A stretch of 64,000 nucleotides of DNA from Polynucleobacter sp. SHI8 (GCF_027944005.1 NZ_AP027204.1:992001-1056000); one strand, 5' to 3'; shown: positions 15,788 to 26,232, numbered from the stretch's first letter. Made by a program: numbers and translations. Notes: generated by a model from the sequence alone, not told the origin.

Positions 15788-18142
15788 ATGATAAAACCAC
15801 AAGCCGCGTTACACGAAAAAAAAGAAGATCGTATTGGAACAGTACAAGGTCACCGCGATGGCTTTGGATTTGTGATCCCGGATGATGGTCAGCTGGATAT
15901 TTTTCTCTCCGAACGAGAGATGACTAGGGTCATGCATGGTGATCGGGTATTGGTGAAGATACTGGGTACTGATCGCAGGGGCAGGCCAGAGGGGCAAATT
16001 ACAGAAGTATTAGAGCGCGCAACACGCCATGTGATTGGTCGTTTACTCAATGAAAACGGAGTACTCATCGTCGCTCCCGAAGACAAACGTATTTCCCATG
16101 ACATTTTGATCCCCCCCAAAGGACATCTTAATGCCAAACTTGGACAGGTTGTGAGTTGTGAGATTATTGATTATCCCGATAGTTATCGCCAAGCGGTAGG
16201 TCGTGTAGTTGAAGTCTTAGGTGAGATTGATGATCCTGGGATGGAGATTGAGATTGCCGTACGTAAATACGGCGTGCCTCATGAGTTCTCACAAGCCAGC
16301 GCCAAAGAAGCAGCAGCCTTAGCGGATGAAGTACGTGAAGAAGACTTGGAAGGTCGTGTTGATCTAAGAGATATTCCACTGGTCACCATTGATGGCGAAG
16401 ATGCTAGAGATTTTGATGATGCCGTATATTGTGAGCCCATGACCTTTAAGGGGGCTAAAGCTTGGCGTTTGATTGTGGCGATTGCGGACGTTTCTCATTA
16501 CGTTAAACCTGGGCATCCACTTGATTCAGATGCGATTCGTCGAGGCACTTCGGTGTACTTCCCAAGACGAGTCATACCGATGTTGCCGGAAAAAATCTCC
16601 AATGGCTTATGTTCATTAAAGCCAGGAGTGGATCGTTTATGTATGGTGTGTGATGCGATTATTGATCACAAAGGGATTGTGCAAGCGTATCAGTTTTATC
16701 CCGGCTTAATGCATTCTGTACAACGATTTACCTACAATATTGTTTGGGAAATCATCAGTAATACCAATGGTCCTGAGGCCGCACGCTTTGCCAAACAAAA
16801 GCCTTTATTACAAAACCTCTATAAATTGTTTCAAGTCTTAAAAGGTTCACGTGAGAAACGTGGTGCGATTGATTTTGATACGACTGAAACACAAATCATT
16901 AGTAATGAATTTGGCAAGATTGAACGTATTGAACCCAGAATCCGGAATGATGCGCACCGCTTAATTGAAGAATGTATGTTGGTGGCCAACGTGTGTGCCG
17001 CGAACTTCATTGGTGCAAAAAATCATACCTCCTTATTCCGTGTGCACGGTGAGCCAACGATTGAAAAAGTCAATGCTTTGCGAGATGTGTTGCGCTCAGC
17101 AGGTTTAACCCTTGAAGGTGGTAATAAGCCCCATCCGATGGATTATGCCAAATTAATACAACTGATTAAAAATCGTCCCGATGCCAGCATGTTGCAAACT
17201 GTGATACTAAGATCTATGCAACAGGCCGTATATCAACCGGAGAACCTAGGGCATTTTGGTCTTTCCTATCCAGCATATACACACTTTACGAGCCCGATTC
17301 GACGTTATCCCGATTTATTAGTGCACCGTGTCATCAAGGCGATTTTGGCGAAAAAACACTATAAGCCACAGATTCCGGAAGATGTTCCCCTGAATTTAAC
17401 TATGCCAAAAAATGGGCCAGGACGCGTCAATGCGGCCTTAGTCAAAAAGAATTTAGCTGATGAGCAAGCGCAACCGTCAGCACCTGCACCACGTGGACGG
17501 AAAAAGCCAGCGATGGATACCATTGATATGGCCTCTTGGGCACAGTTAGGCGTGCACTGTTCTGCCAACGAACGGCGTGCAGATGAGGCTTCTCGAGATG
17601 TGGAGTCATGGCTTAAGTGTTACTTTATGCGCGATCGCCTTGGTCAAGAATTTGCTGGCACGATTACAGGTGCGACCACCTTTGGTTTATTTGTGCAACT
17701 AGAAACCTTGTTTGTGGAAGGCTTGATCCATGTCTCTGAATTAGGTGGCGATTATTATCAGTATGATGAAGCCCGTCAAGAGTTACGCGGTGAGCGAACT
17801 GGGATTCGTTATCGACTCGGTGACCGCGTCCATGTCTTAGTCAGTCGTGTTGATTTAGATGCGCGTAAGATTGAATTTAGCTTGGTTAAAAATACCTTTG
17901 AGCGAAATCGTTTTGCCTCTCCCATTACGATGGATGATATGGGCAAGCCTAAAAAGCGAGCTGCATCGAAACAAAGTCGACCGCCTGAAAAAGCGCCACA
18001 GGTAGGCAGAACTACAGCCTCGAAAAAGACAGGGGCATCAAGAGCCGGGCATAAGCCTAAAGCTAAGAGTAATGCCAAGCGCACACAAGTAGCAGAAAAA
18101 ACTTCGGCAAGTTCGCGCTCTAAATCTAGAGGCCGTCATTAA
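15788..18142 (+). CDS. rnr: Ribonuclease R
   Basis: 3'-5' exoribonuclease that degrades structured RNA, 784 residues. The first cold-shock domain starts almost at once (DRIGTVQGHRDGFGF), so the N-terminal helix-turn-helix of E. coli RNase R is absent; an in-frame stop shortly upstream of the ATG rules out a longer N-terminus. The RNB centre DGEDARDFDDA has the four catalytic aspartates at 202, 208, 210 and 211. The S1 domain is at about 640-715 and the tail is Lys/Arg/Ser/Ala-rich. A low-complexity insertion (NLADEQAQPSAPAPRGRKKP) lies late in the RNB region. The stop TAA shares its last base with the rlmB start, so the two genes are translationally coupled. Confidence 0.95.
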   Translation: MIKPQAALHEKKEDRIGTVQGHRDGFGFVIPDDGQLDIFLSEREMTRVMHGDRVLVKILGTDRRGRPEGQITEVLERATRHVIGRLLNENGVLIVAPEDKRISHDILIPPKGHLNAKLGQVVSCEIIDYPDSYRQAVGRVVEVLGEIDDPGMEIEIAVRKYGVPHEFSQASAKEAAALADEVREEDLEGRVDLRDIPLVTIDGEDARDFDDAVYCEPMTFKGAKAWRLIVAIADVSHYVKPGHPLDSDAIRRGTSVYFPRRVIPMLPEKISNGLCSLKPGVDRLCMVCDAIIDHKGIVQAYQFYPGLMHSVQRFTYNIVWEIISNTNGPEAARFAKQKPLLQNLYKLFQVLKGSREKRGAIDFDTTETQIISNEFGKIERIEPRIRNDAHRLIEECMLVANVCAANFIGAKNHTSLFRVHGEPTIEKVNALRDVLRSAGLTLEGGNKPHPMDYAKLIQLIKNRPDASMLQTVILRSMQQAVYQPENLGHFGLSYPAYTHFTSPIRRYPDLLVHRVIKAILAKKHYKPQIPEDVPLNLTMPKNGPGRVNAALVKKNLADEQAQPSAPAPRGRKKPAMDTIDMASWAQLGVHCSANERRADEASRDVESWLKCYFMRDRLGQEFAGTITGATTFGLFVQLETLFVEGLIHVSELGGDYYQYDEARQELRGERTGIRYRLGDRVHVLVSRVDLDARKIEFSLVKNTFERNRFASPITMDDMGKPKKRAASKQSRPPEKAPQVGRTTASKKTGASRAGHKPKAKSNAKRTQVAEKTSASSRSKSRGRH

Positions 18143-18891
18143 TGGAACAACAAATCTTAGTGGGATTTCATGCGGTGATTGCGCGGATCAGACAAGCGCC
18201 TGATAGTTTAAAAACCGTCTATTACGATGTCTCACGCCGTGATCGGCGCATGAAAGAGTTTATTGAAATCACCCAACAAACGATTGGCCGTAAAGTTCAT
18301 CAAGCGGATTCTGAGAGACTGCGCCAACTCGCCGGTCATGATCGTCATCAAGGCGTTGTTGCGTTTGCTGAACCTGCCTCGTTGGCGCGTAACGTTGCAG
18401 AGTTGTTGGATAGTATTGGCGATAAAAAACCCTTACTTTTGATTCTCGATGGTGTGACAGATCCCCATAATTTAGGGGCGTGTTTACGCGTGGCGGATGG
18501 TGCAGGTGCAGATGCCATTATCGTGCCCAAGGATCGTTCTGCACAACTCAATACCACCGTGAGTAAAGTTGCCAGCGGCGCAGCGGAGACGATGCCATTT
18601 GTGGCGGTGACGAATTTAGCTCGGTCGATGCGCGAGCTTCAAGAAGCGGGTGTGTGGTTAATTGGCACCACTGATGATGCTGAAAAAACCCTCTATGACG
18701 TTGATTTAACCGGACCAGTGGCGATTGTCATGGGCGCGGAAGGGGAAGGTATGCGCCGCTTGACTAAAGAGACCTGTGATGAACTCGTGAGTATTCCGAT
18801 GTTTGGTGGCGTGGAAAGTTTAAACGTCTCCGTTGCTAGCGGTGTATGTTTGTATGAAGCTGCTCGTCAGCGAATTCAAAAAACCAAATAA
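18142..18891 (+). CDS. rlmB: 23S rRNA (guanosine-2251-2'-O)-methyltransferase RlmB
   Basis: SpoU-family (SPOUT) 2'-O-methyltransferase acting on G2251 in the peptidyl-transferase P-loop. The 249-residue protein has an N-terminal substrate-binding domain (VGFHAVIARIRQAP) and the SpoU motifs LDGVTDPHNLGACLR, GAEGEGMRRL and ESLNVSVASGVCLYEA in the knotted C-terminal domain. The start overlaps the rnr stop (TAATG), and rnr-rlmB is a conserved pair in these bacteria. It ends directly against the convergent talB stop. Confidence 0.94.
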   Translation: MEQQILVGFHAVIARIRQAPDSLKTVYYDVSRRDRRMKEFIEITQQTIGRKVHQADSERLRQLAGHDRHQGVVAFAEPASLARNVAELLDSIGDKKPLLLILDGVTDPHNLGACLRVADGAGADAIIVPKDRSAQLNTTVSKVASGAAETMPFVAVTNLARSMRELQEAGVWLIGTTDDAEKTLYDVDLTGPVAIVMGAEGEGMRRLTKETCDELVSIPMFGGVESLNVSVASGVCLYEAARQRIQKTK

Positions 18892-19836
18892 TTAGTTTTC
18901 TAAAAGTTCTGCTAGAAGATCAATATCAGTTTTAAAGTTACGGATTCCTTCGGCTAATTTTTCCGTAGCCATAGGATCATCGTTCATGAGTTGCCGAAAG
19001 GCTTTTTCATCCACCATGATGCGCTCAAAGCGCATATTTTTAGCTGCTAAAAAACTGAGTTTGGGTTTAATTTCCCCCTCGGATTTTTGTAATTGGTCCA
19101 ACAGTTCAGGACTGACCGTCAATAAATCACAACCGGCAAGAGCGGTAATCTGATCAATATTTCTAAAACTAGCACCCATGATTTCGGTTCTGAAATCATG
19201 GTGTTTCAGATAGTTATAGATGTTCGAAACCGATTTCACACCGGGGTCGTTGATACCGGACATGCTTGCATCATCCCACTGATCACCTAAGGATTTTTTA
19301 TACCAGTCAGTAATTCTGCCTACAAAAGGAGAGATTAAAGTGACCTTTGACTCAGCGCAGGCAAGAGCTTGCGGCAAATTAAATACTAGCGTTAAGTTGC
19401 AATGAATACCCTCGGTTTCTAAAATCTTCGCCGATTGAATCCCTTCCCATGTTGCCGCGATTTTAATCAGTACGCGATCTTTATCAATCCCATTGGCTTT
19501 ATAAAGATCAATGATTTTTCTTGCGCGACTGACTGAGTCCTCAATATCAAAAGATAATTCAGCATCAATTTCGGTGGAGACTCTACCAGGAATGATTTTT
19601 AAGATTTCCATACCAAATCGCACCAAGAGATGATCCATCTTATCGGCGGTAGATAAGTCGGCATGCTGCGCTTTGACCTCTGCAATCAAATGTTGATAAG
19701 ACGGCAATTTCGCAGCACGTAAAATCAGAGTTGGATTGGTCGTTGCATCTTTTGGTTGATAAGCATGCAGACGTTCAAAGTCGCCTGTATCGGCGACCAT
19801 GAATGTATGTTTTTTCATTTGTTCTAATAAATTCAT
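18892..19836 (-). CDS. tal: Transaldolase
   Basis: Transfers a dihydroxyacetone unit between sugar phosphates in the non-oxidative pentose phosphate pathway. It has 314 residues, matching the class 1 (TalB-type) length. The Schiff-base lysine lies in RVLIKIAATWEG (Lys125), and Asp17 in VADTGDFERL and the TTNPTLILRAA segment are conserved. It lies back to back with rpiA, which acts in the same pathway; the two share an 82-base divergent control region. Confidence 0.95.
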   Translation of the reverse strand: MNLLEQMKKHTFMVADTGDFERLHAYQPKDATTNPTLILRAAKLPSYQHLIAEVKAQHADLSTADKMDHLLVRFGMEILKIIPGRVSTEIDAELSFDIEDSVSRARKIIDLYKANGIDKDRVLIKIAATWEGIQSAKILETEGIHCNLTLVFNLPQALACAESKVTLISPFVGRITDWYKKSLGDQWDDASMSGINDPGVKSVSNIYNYLKHHDFRTEIMGASFRNIDQITALAGCDLLTVSPELLDQLQKSEGEIKPKLSFLAAKNMRFERIMVDEKAFRQLMNDDPMATEKLAEGIRNFKTDIDLLAELLEN

Positions 19837-19918
19837 ATAGATGATTTTATACAGTAAAGCTGTTTTGTGCCGATGAAAGTCGGTAAAATAATTTGATATT
19901 TATATGAAGGAATCAATG

Positions 19919-20614
19919 ATGCACCAAGATGAACAAAAAGCCTTAGTTGCCAAAGAAGCCGTGTCATTGATTTTGAAAGAAATTTCAGCAGGTGAAATCC
20001 TCGGAATAGGAACCGGATCAACCGTAAATTTATTAATTGATGCCTTAGCTCCTCACGCAAACCATTTTAAAGGAGTGGTTTCTTCCTCCGAGGCCAGTAC
20101 TGCAAGATTACAAGGACATGGATTTCATGTATTAGATGCCAATGAAGTCAGTGGCTTAGTGGCTTATGTCGATGGTGCAGATGAGATTAATCCAGATGGT
20201 CAAATGATCAAAGGTGGCGGTGGGGCACTTACCCGTGAAAAAATCGTGGCCTCGATGTCCAAGCGGTTTATTTGTATTTGTGATTCTAGTAAGCAAGTGG
20301 CCATTTTAGGGAAGTTTCCCTTACCAATCGAGGTAATACCATTGGCCAGTGGACATATTCAGCGCCTGTTGGAACAGCGCTTTGGCGGGCAAGTGCAATT
20401 ACGTCATAGTAAAACCCAAGCCTCGGAGATCTTTGTTACCGACAATGGCGGATGGATTTTAGATGTGAGTGGTTTAACGCTTGCCCATCCCAAAGAATTG
20501 GAGATCGAACTGAATCAAATCCCCGGTGTGATTTGCAATGGAATTTTTGCACTAAACCCTGCAAATACCTTGATTGTCAGTAGCTCTGCAGGGGTAAAAA
20601 GGATTGATTATTGA
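19919..20614 (+). CDS. rpiA: Ribose-5-phosphate isomerase A
   Basis: Interconverts ribose 5-phosphate and ribulose 5-phosphate. Motifs GIGTGSTVNLLIDAL, VDGADEINPDGQMIKGGGGALTREK (read in two parts) and the C-terminal LEIELNQIPGVICNGIFA identify RpiA. Three in-frame ATGs exist at 19904, 19916 and 19919. AAGGA at 19907-19911 lies seven bases before the last one, so I take 19919, giving 231 residues. The stop overlaps the end of the convergent yggX gene by seven bases. Confidence 0.94.
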   Translation: MHQDEQKALVAKEAVSLILKEISAGEILGIGTGSTVNLLIDALAPHANHFKGVVSSSEASTARLQGHGFHVLDANEVSGLVAYVDGADEINPDGQMIKGGGGALTREKIVASMSKRFICICDSSKQVAILGKFPLPIEVIPLASGHIQRLLEQRFGGQVQLRHSKTQASEIFVTDNGGWILDVSGLTLAHPKELEIELNQIPGVICNGIFALNPANTLIVSSSAGVKRIDY

Positions 20615-20886
20615 GCGCTAGGAGGAGGTACGTATCCAGTTGCTGTATCAGCACCTTCACCGAAAAAGAATTTTTCAGTTTGTTTTAACAAATATTGTCT
20701 TGCACGCGCATCGGCCATATTGAGGCGGTTTTCATTAATCAACATTGTTTGTTGCTTGAGCCAATCTGCCCAGGCTTCTTTAGAAACTTGTTGCCAGATT
20801 TTTTTTCCTAGTTCGCCAGGTACTGGAGCAAATTCTAGACCTTCAGCTTCTTTATTTAATTTAATACATTGAACGGTACGTGCCAT
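20608..20886 (-). CDS. yggX: YggX-type iron-trafficking / oxidative-damage protection protein
   Basis: A 92-residue protein of the YggX family, linked to protection of iron-sulfur clusters from oxidative damage. MARTVQCIKLNKEAEGLEF carries the conserved Cys7, followed by PGELGKKIWQQVSKEAWADWLKQ and INENRLNMADARARQYL, which are family hallmarks. Some homologues have been proposed as Fe(II)-binding proteins. It lies 41 bases downstream of argA on the same strand and may be co-transcribed with it. Confidence 0.94.
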   Translation of the reverse strand: MARTVQCIKLNKEAEGLEFAPVPGELGKKIWQQVSKEAWADWLKQQTMLINENRLNMADARARQYLLKQTEKFFFGEGADTATGYVPPPSAQ

Positions 20887-20927
20887 AAAAATTCCTGTGA
20901 ATGAAGATAAATAAGATGATTAAAGTA

Positions 20928-22292
20928 TTATAGATTTTTAATCAGAACCATGGATTTACGATCCCAGTTGTAGTGAGATTTACGTTCCTTGGGTAATTCC
21001 TCAACCGAGCGTTTGACAAAGCCACGTTTTAAGAACCAGTGCTCCGTTCTTGTAGTCAGAACAAAAAGTTTTTTAATGCCTAAATCTTTCGCCCGCGCCT
21101 CGATCCGTTTCAATAAACGCTCACCGTCGCCAACCCCTTGAGTATCCGGATCAACCGCAAGACAGGCTAGTTCTGCCATGCCATGGGAGAAAGGGAATAG
21201 TGCAGCACAACCGAAAATGACATGATCATGTTCAATGACGGAGAAATTAGAAATATCGCGCTCAATCACTGATCTGCCACGAGGGGCTAAAACACCTTCT
21301 TCCTCTAAAGGAGAAATGATTTGTAAAATACCACCCACATCATCCATATTGGCTTCACGTAAGTTTTCGATATCAGAAGCAACAATCATGGTGCCCACAC
21401 CATCATGTGTAAATAATTCTTCTAAAACTGCGCCATCGCGGTTGTGTGGCAGGATGTGCACACGATTTACGCCCAGTTTGACGGCTTTACCTGCAGTAAC
21501 AAGTAATGAGCGTAATTCGCCTGGAGGTAAACCTTCATCACCCACCAGTTTTGAGAGTTCAGGCAGGGCGATTTCTGCAATTGGCAAGCCCTCAGCATCT
21601 AACAGTCGGTCCACACTAGACAAGAAAATCAATTTATCGGCTTTAAGAGCAGTGGCTGTGGAACATGCCACATCTTCGTATGCGAGATTAAATGCTTGAC
21701 CAGTAGGGGAGAATCCTAAAGGAGATAAAAGTACAATCTTATTGTGTTCTAGTGACATATTGATGGACTCAGCATCCACCTTACGCACCAAACCCGTATG
21801 CATAAAATCCACACCATCCACAATACCAACCGGCCGTGCAGTAATAAAGTTACCAGAAATCACAGAAATACGTGACCCTGCCATCGGTGTGTTTGGTAAT
21901 CCTTGGCTAAAGCAAGCCTCGATATCTAAACGCAATTCACCCACGGCTTCTTTTACACATTCCATGGTAGCAGCATCCGTTATCCGGTAGCCTAGCATCT
22001 GTCCCTGACCGTATTTGGCATCAATTGAGTGCAGAGCCAATTGTTCCTGAATTTGCGGACGAGAACCATGGACGAGCACGATGTTCATGCCCATTGCGTG
22101 AAGCATCGCAATATCTTCCACGAGATTTTCTAATTCACTATCGGTGGCAAGTTCACCAGCAAAAGCGATGACAAATGTTTTGCCATGAAAGGAATGAATA
22201 TAGGGAGCAACCGTTCTTAACCAACTGACAAATGGAAAAGTATCAGAGTTATTGCTCTCGTTTAATTGGTTTTCGGATGATTTTGTCGACAT
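20928..22292 (-). CDS. argA: Amino-acid N-acetyltransferase (N-acetylglutamate synthase)
   Basis: First step of arginine synthesis: acetyl-CoA plus glutamate to N-acetylglutamate. The 454-residue protein has an N-terminal amino-acid-kinase-like domain, the usual arginine-sensing part (FVIAFAGELATDSE, NIVLVHGSRPQIQEQL), and a C-terminal GNAT acetyltransferase domain (ELACLAVDPDTQGVGDGERLL, then RTEHWFLKRGFVKRSVEELP). This is the classical ArgA layout. Start codons of argA and the divergent hrpA are only about 22 bases apart. Confidence 0.95.
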   Translation of the reverse strand: MSTKSSENQLNESNNSDTFPFVSWLRTVAPYIHSFHGKTFVIAFAGELATDSELENLVEDIAMLHAMGMNIVLVHGSRPQIQEQLALHSIDAKYGQGQMLGYRITDAATMECVKEAVGELRLDIEACFSQGLPNTPMAGSRISVISGNFITARPVGIVDGVDFMHTGLVRKVDAESINMSLEHNKIVLLSPLGFSPTGQAFNLAYEDVACSTATALKADKLIFLSSVDRLLDAEGLPIAEIALPELSKLVGDEGLPPGELRSLLVTAGKAVKLGVNRVHILPHNRDGAVLEELFTHDGVGTMIVASDIENLREANMDDVGGILQIISPLEEEGVLAPRGRSVIERDISNFSVIEHDHVIFGCAALFPFSHGMAELACLAVDPDTQGVGDGERLLKRIEARAKDLGIKKLFVLTTRTEHWFLKRGFVKRSVEELPKERKSHYNWDRKSMVLIKNL

Positions 22293-22314
22293 AAGCGAAA
22301 ATTATAGGATGCTT

Positions 22315-25300
22315 ATGAATCAAAATGCTAAAAATACTCAGAATCAGTTGGAAAAATCTCACATTCGCCTTGAGTTTCCAGAACTTTTGCCTGTTAGCGG
22401 ACAGCGCAAGAGAATTATGGAGGCCTTAGAGGCCAATCAAGTCATTATTGTATGTGGCGAGACTGGTTCGGGGAAAACCACCCAATTGCCCAAAATTTGC
22501 TTAGCCATGGGACGCGGTCGGATCAATGGCACAAAGCGCCTCATTGGACATACCCAACCACGCAGAATTGCCGCCACATCGACCGCCAAGCGAATTGCTG
22601 ACGAATTAGGAACGCCCATTGGGCAAGATGTGGGCTATCAAGTTAGGTTTAGTGACCAAACGAGTACCACCGCATCGATTAAGTTGATGACGGATGGAAT
22701 CTTATTAGCGCAAACCCAAAAAGATCCCTTATTGCTCGCTTATGACACGATCATCATTGATGAAGCCCATGAGCGCAGTTTGAATATTGATTTTTTATTA
22801 GGCTATTTACGGCAGATACTACCCAAAAGGCCCGATTTAAAAGTCATTATTACCTCAGCAACAATTGATGCATCGATGTTTGCAAAACACTTTGATTTTG
22901 GTAAAGAAGTACCCATCATCGAGGTTAGTGGACGACTCTTCCCCGTAGAGATTCGTTATCGGCCTTTAACAGTTGGCAATGTCAAAGAAGATAAAGAAAT
23001 TTCAGAAGGCGTTTTAGACGCCATCATGGAGTTATGGGGACAAGGCGTTTCTGGAATGGGAGACATTTTGGTCTTTTTACCAGGGGAGCGAGAGATTCGT
23101 GATTGCGCAGAATTGTTACGTAAAAGTATCCCACTCCAGCAGCGTTATCATCCCGATATATTGAGTTTGTTTGCAAGACAATCTGTGGCAGAGCAAGAGC
23201 GGGTATTTCAGACAGGGCGCGGCAGAAGAATCATTCTTGCGACCAACGTCGCTGAAACCTCTTTAACCGTCCCAGGCATACGATTTGTGGTCGATGCCGG
23301 CACGGCAAGAATCAAACGCTACTCGTACAGGAACAAAGTAGAGCAATTACAAATTGAAGCTATTTCTCAATCGGCGGCTAATCAACGTGCAGGACGATGC
23401 GGACGGGTCGCCGATGGTATATGTATTCGCTTATATGGTGAAGATGAGTTTGGACTGCGTCCTGCGTATACCGATCCGGAAATCATGCGAAGTTCACTTG
23501 CTGGCGTGATTTTGCGCATGGCGTCTCTTCGCTTATCGAAAATTGATGAGTTTCCATTTATTCAAGCACCAACTGGGCGAGCCATTAGCGATGGGATACA
23601 GTTACTAGAAGAGTTAGGCGCATTAGAGGCGCAATACAAAGAGGGTGCCCGAGAAATCACACTCACCCCCATTGGGCAAGAGTTGGCGCAGTTACCTCTT
23701 GATCCTAGAGTCTCACGCATGTTAATTGCCGCAAAAGAACACGTAGCTCTGAGAGAAGTTCTCATCATTGCCTCAGCCATGGCCCTCCAAGATCCACGAG
23801 AGAGGCCGCCGGAGTTTGCACAGCAAGCAGATGTGGCGCACAAAATATTTGCAGATGAGCAATCTGAATTTATCAGTTTTATTAAATTGTGGGATTGGTA
23901 TCATCAAGCGGCTGAGAAAAAAACGAGTAATCGACAGTTTGATGAACTATGTAAAAAGCATTTTCTATCACCCCGTCGCATGCGTGAATGGCGTGATGTG
24001 CATCAACAATTACAAGAAATCTTGATTGCGCAAGGGTGGCGTATGAACGCTTTACCTGCTACTTATGAACAAATCCATACATCCTTGTTAACAGGCTTAC
24101 TCGGAAATATTGGCAAGAAGTCAGATGAAGATCAATGGTTTGAGGGGGCTAGAGGGATTAAGTTAACTCTTTGGCCTGGCAATCATCTGCTCAAAAAACC
24201 AAAGTCATGGATTGTTGCGGGCGAACTAGTAGAGACGAATCGCCTGTATGCCCGCAATATTGCCAATATTGAACCCAAATGGGTCGAGAGAATTTGTCAA
24301 CATCGTTTACAAAAAACCTGGAGTGAACCATTTTGGGATACCAGAACGGGTGAGGTGATGGCACATGAGCAAGGTGCGCTGTATGGCCTGAGTTTGTATC
24401 ATGGCCGAAAAATTAAATATGCTTTGATGGAGCCCATTGAGGCACGTAAGATATTTATTCAGCGTGCTTTAGTTGAAGGAGCCTTACTTGGTCAAGTCGA
24501 CATTGGTCAAATACAAAAACAATCCGGTAAAACTTTTCAATTTTTTTGGAAAAATCAACAAATCATTCAACAAGTCGAAGCACTAGAGCATCGTTCGAGA
24601 AGGCAAGACGTGTTGGTCGGTGATCAAATCATCTATGAGTTTTATGCAGAAGTATTGCCAGAAACTGTGTTAAGTCGAAGTTCCTTACAGACTTGGTTAG
24701 ATAAGCATCCCAGTCACGCACCACAACTGATTTTAAGTAAAGAAGATTTAATGCGTCATGAAGCCGCGCATATTAGTGATGATCGCTACCCCAAGCAGAT
24801 GCCGATGATGGGTACTCAATTAGCATTACATTATCACTTTGAGCCAGGAAGCCCGAAAGATGGCGTGACACTGGTCGTGCCCTTGGCCTTGCTCAATCAA
24901 GTGGATGAAAGAAGATGTGCCTGGTTAGTGCCTGGTTTGTGCGTGGAAAAAATACATCTTTTATTAAAAACTTTACCGCAAAAATTGCGTCGTCACTTTG
25001 TCCCCTTGCCGGAATTTGCCAAAAACTTCATTGACGATTGTTTGGAAAATGAACTATTTGGTAAAGGAGAATTGTTCGATGCTTTGATTAAATACATCAG
25101 AGAAAAAACTCAAGTTGTCGTGACAAGAGCTGATTTTCGTCCAGAAAATCTACCCTCGCATTGCATGATGAATTACCGAATGATGGATGAGCATGGCCGA
25201 CAACTTGATTTAGATCGTAATTTAGCCCAACTTCGAACGCTTTATGCCAAAGATGCCCGTGAGATTTTTCAAGAAGCAGCAAGTATGGCGATACAAGAGG

Positions 25301-26223
25301 TAAGTCGAAGTAGCGAGCCCACATCGAAGCCAACGCATCCATTGACGCCCCAAGATGGTCAAGCAGAACCAACCAAGATAACAGATTGGAGTTTTGGTGA
25401 GTTACCGGAAATGTTAGAAATCCAAAAGGGTAAACAAAGTTTTTATGGATATCCCGCACTTGAAGATTGTGGAACCCATTGTGAACTTAATGTCTATGAT
25501 GATCCTGAGCTTGCCAGAAAGATCCATTTTCGTGGGATGAGGCGACTCTGTTCGTTTGCCCATAAAGAGACCCTCAAGCTGTTACAAAAACAATTACCTG
25601 GTGGACGCGAGATTGGCTTACTCTTCATGCAAATTGGCACTCATGAAGAAATCATGCAGCAAATATTGGATTTAGCGATTGAGCGTTCATGTCTAGTTGA
25701 ACCCTTACCAAAAAATGCCGAGGAATTTAAAGCACGCATGCAAGTGGCTAAAACCAAACTCTCCTTAATTGCGCAAGATATTGCGAAACAAGCCTTGCAA
25801 TGCCTAGAATTATCTGCAGAAATTCCGAAAAAGCTCAATTTAGCAAAGAGTATTTGTCCACCAGCATATGAAGATATGCAAAACCAATATCAACAACTCG
25901 TGAATCGTCAATTTGTTGCACAGACGCCTTATGAGCAAATGGTTCACTTACCGAGGTATTTAAAAGGCATGATGGTGCGGGTTGAAAAATTAAGATCGAA
26001 TCTTACTCGAGATCAAGACAATCAAAAACAATGGCAGCTCTTACAACGGCAATATGTACAGGTCATGAAAAATCAAGGAAATACTGAAATCAACCGGGAG
26101 TTACAAGATATTCGTTGGCAATTGGAAGAACTTCGAATCGCTTTATATGCTCAAGAATTAAAAACCCCGACACCAATGTCCGTGAAACGAATTGAAAAGA
26201 TTTTAAATGCGATTCGGGGTTAA
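22315..26223 (+). CDS. hrpA: ATP-dependent RNA helicase HrpA
   Basis: DEAH-box RNA helicase of about 1302 residues, the usual HrpA length. Motif I GETGSGKTT is at about 48-55, motif Ia TQPRRIAA, motif II DEAH at 149-152, motif III SATIDA and motif VI QRAGRCGRV. The helicase-associated domain (RKIFIQRALVEGALLGQ region, DUF3418-type) follows, and a long helical C-terminus ends the protein. In E. coli HrpA is linked to mRNA processing and rescue of collided ribosomes. The frame is open to 22252, inside argA; I chose the ATG at 22315, with AGGA five bases upstream. Confidence 0.94.
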   Translation: MNQNAKNTQNQLEKSHIRLEFPELLPVSGQRKRIMEALEANQVIIVCGETGSGKTTQLPKICLAMGRGRINGTKRLIGHTQPRRIAATSTAKRIADELGTPIGQDVGYQVRFSDQTSTTASIKLMTDGILLAQTQKDPLLLAYDTIIIDEAHERSLNIDFLLGYLRQILPKRPDLKVIITSATIDASMFAKHFDFGKEVPIIEVSGRLFPVEIRYRPLTVGNVKEDKEISEGVLDAIMELWGQGVSGMGDILVFLPGEREIRDCAELLRKSIPLQQRYHPDILSLFARQSVAEQERVFQTGRGRRIILATNVAETSLTVPGIRFVVDAGTARIKRYSYRNKVEQLQIEAISQSAANQRAGRCGRVADGICIRLYGEDEFGLRPAYTDPEIMRSSLAGVILRMASLRLSKIDEFPFIQAPTGRAISDGIQLLEELGALEAQYKEGAREITLTPIGQELAQLPLDPRVSRMLIAAKEHVALREVLIIASAMALQDPRERPPEFAQQADVAHKIFADEQSEFISFIKLWDWYHQAAEKKTSNRQFDELCKKHFLSPRRMREWRDVHQQLQEILIAQGWRMNALPATYEQIHTSLLTGLLGNIGKKSDEDQWFEGARGIKLTLWPGNHLLKKPKSWIVAGELVETNRLYARNIANIEPKWVERICQHRLQKTWSEPFWDTRTGEVMAHEQGALYGLSLYHGRKIKYALMEPIEARKIFIQRALVEGALLGQVDIGQIQKQSGKTFQFFWKNQQIIQQVEALEHRSRRQDVLVGDQIIYEFYAEVLPETVLSRSSLQTWLDKHPSHAPQLILSKEDLMRHEAAHISDDRYPKQMPMMGTQLALHYHFEPGSPKDGVTLVVPLALLNQVDERRCAWLVPGLCVEKIHLLLKTLPQKLRRHFVPLPEFAKNFIDDCLENELFGKGELFDALIKYIREKTQVVVTRADFRPENLPSHCMMNYRMMDEHGRQLDLDRNLAQLRTLYAKDAREIFQEAASMAIQEVSRSSEPTSKPTHPLTPQDGQAEPTKITDWSFGELPEMLEIQKGKQSFYGYPALEDCGTHCELNVYDDPELARKIHFRGMRRLCSFAHKETLKLLQKQLPGGREIGLLFMQIGTHEEIMQQILDLAIERSCLVEPLPKNAEEFKARMQVAKTKLSLIAQDIAKQALQCLELSAEIPKKLNLAKSICPPAYEDMQNQYQQLVNRQFVAQTPYEQMVHLPRYLKGMMVRVEKLRSNLTRDQDNQKQWQLLQRQYVQVMKNQGNTEINRELQDIRWQLEELRIALYAQELKTPTPMSVKRIEKILNAIRG

Positions 26224-26232
26224 AATACCAAT

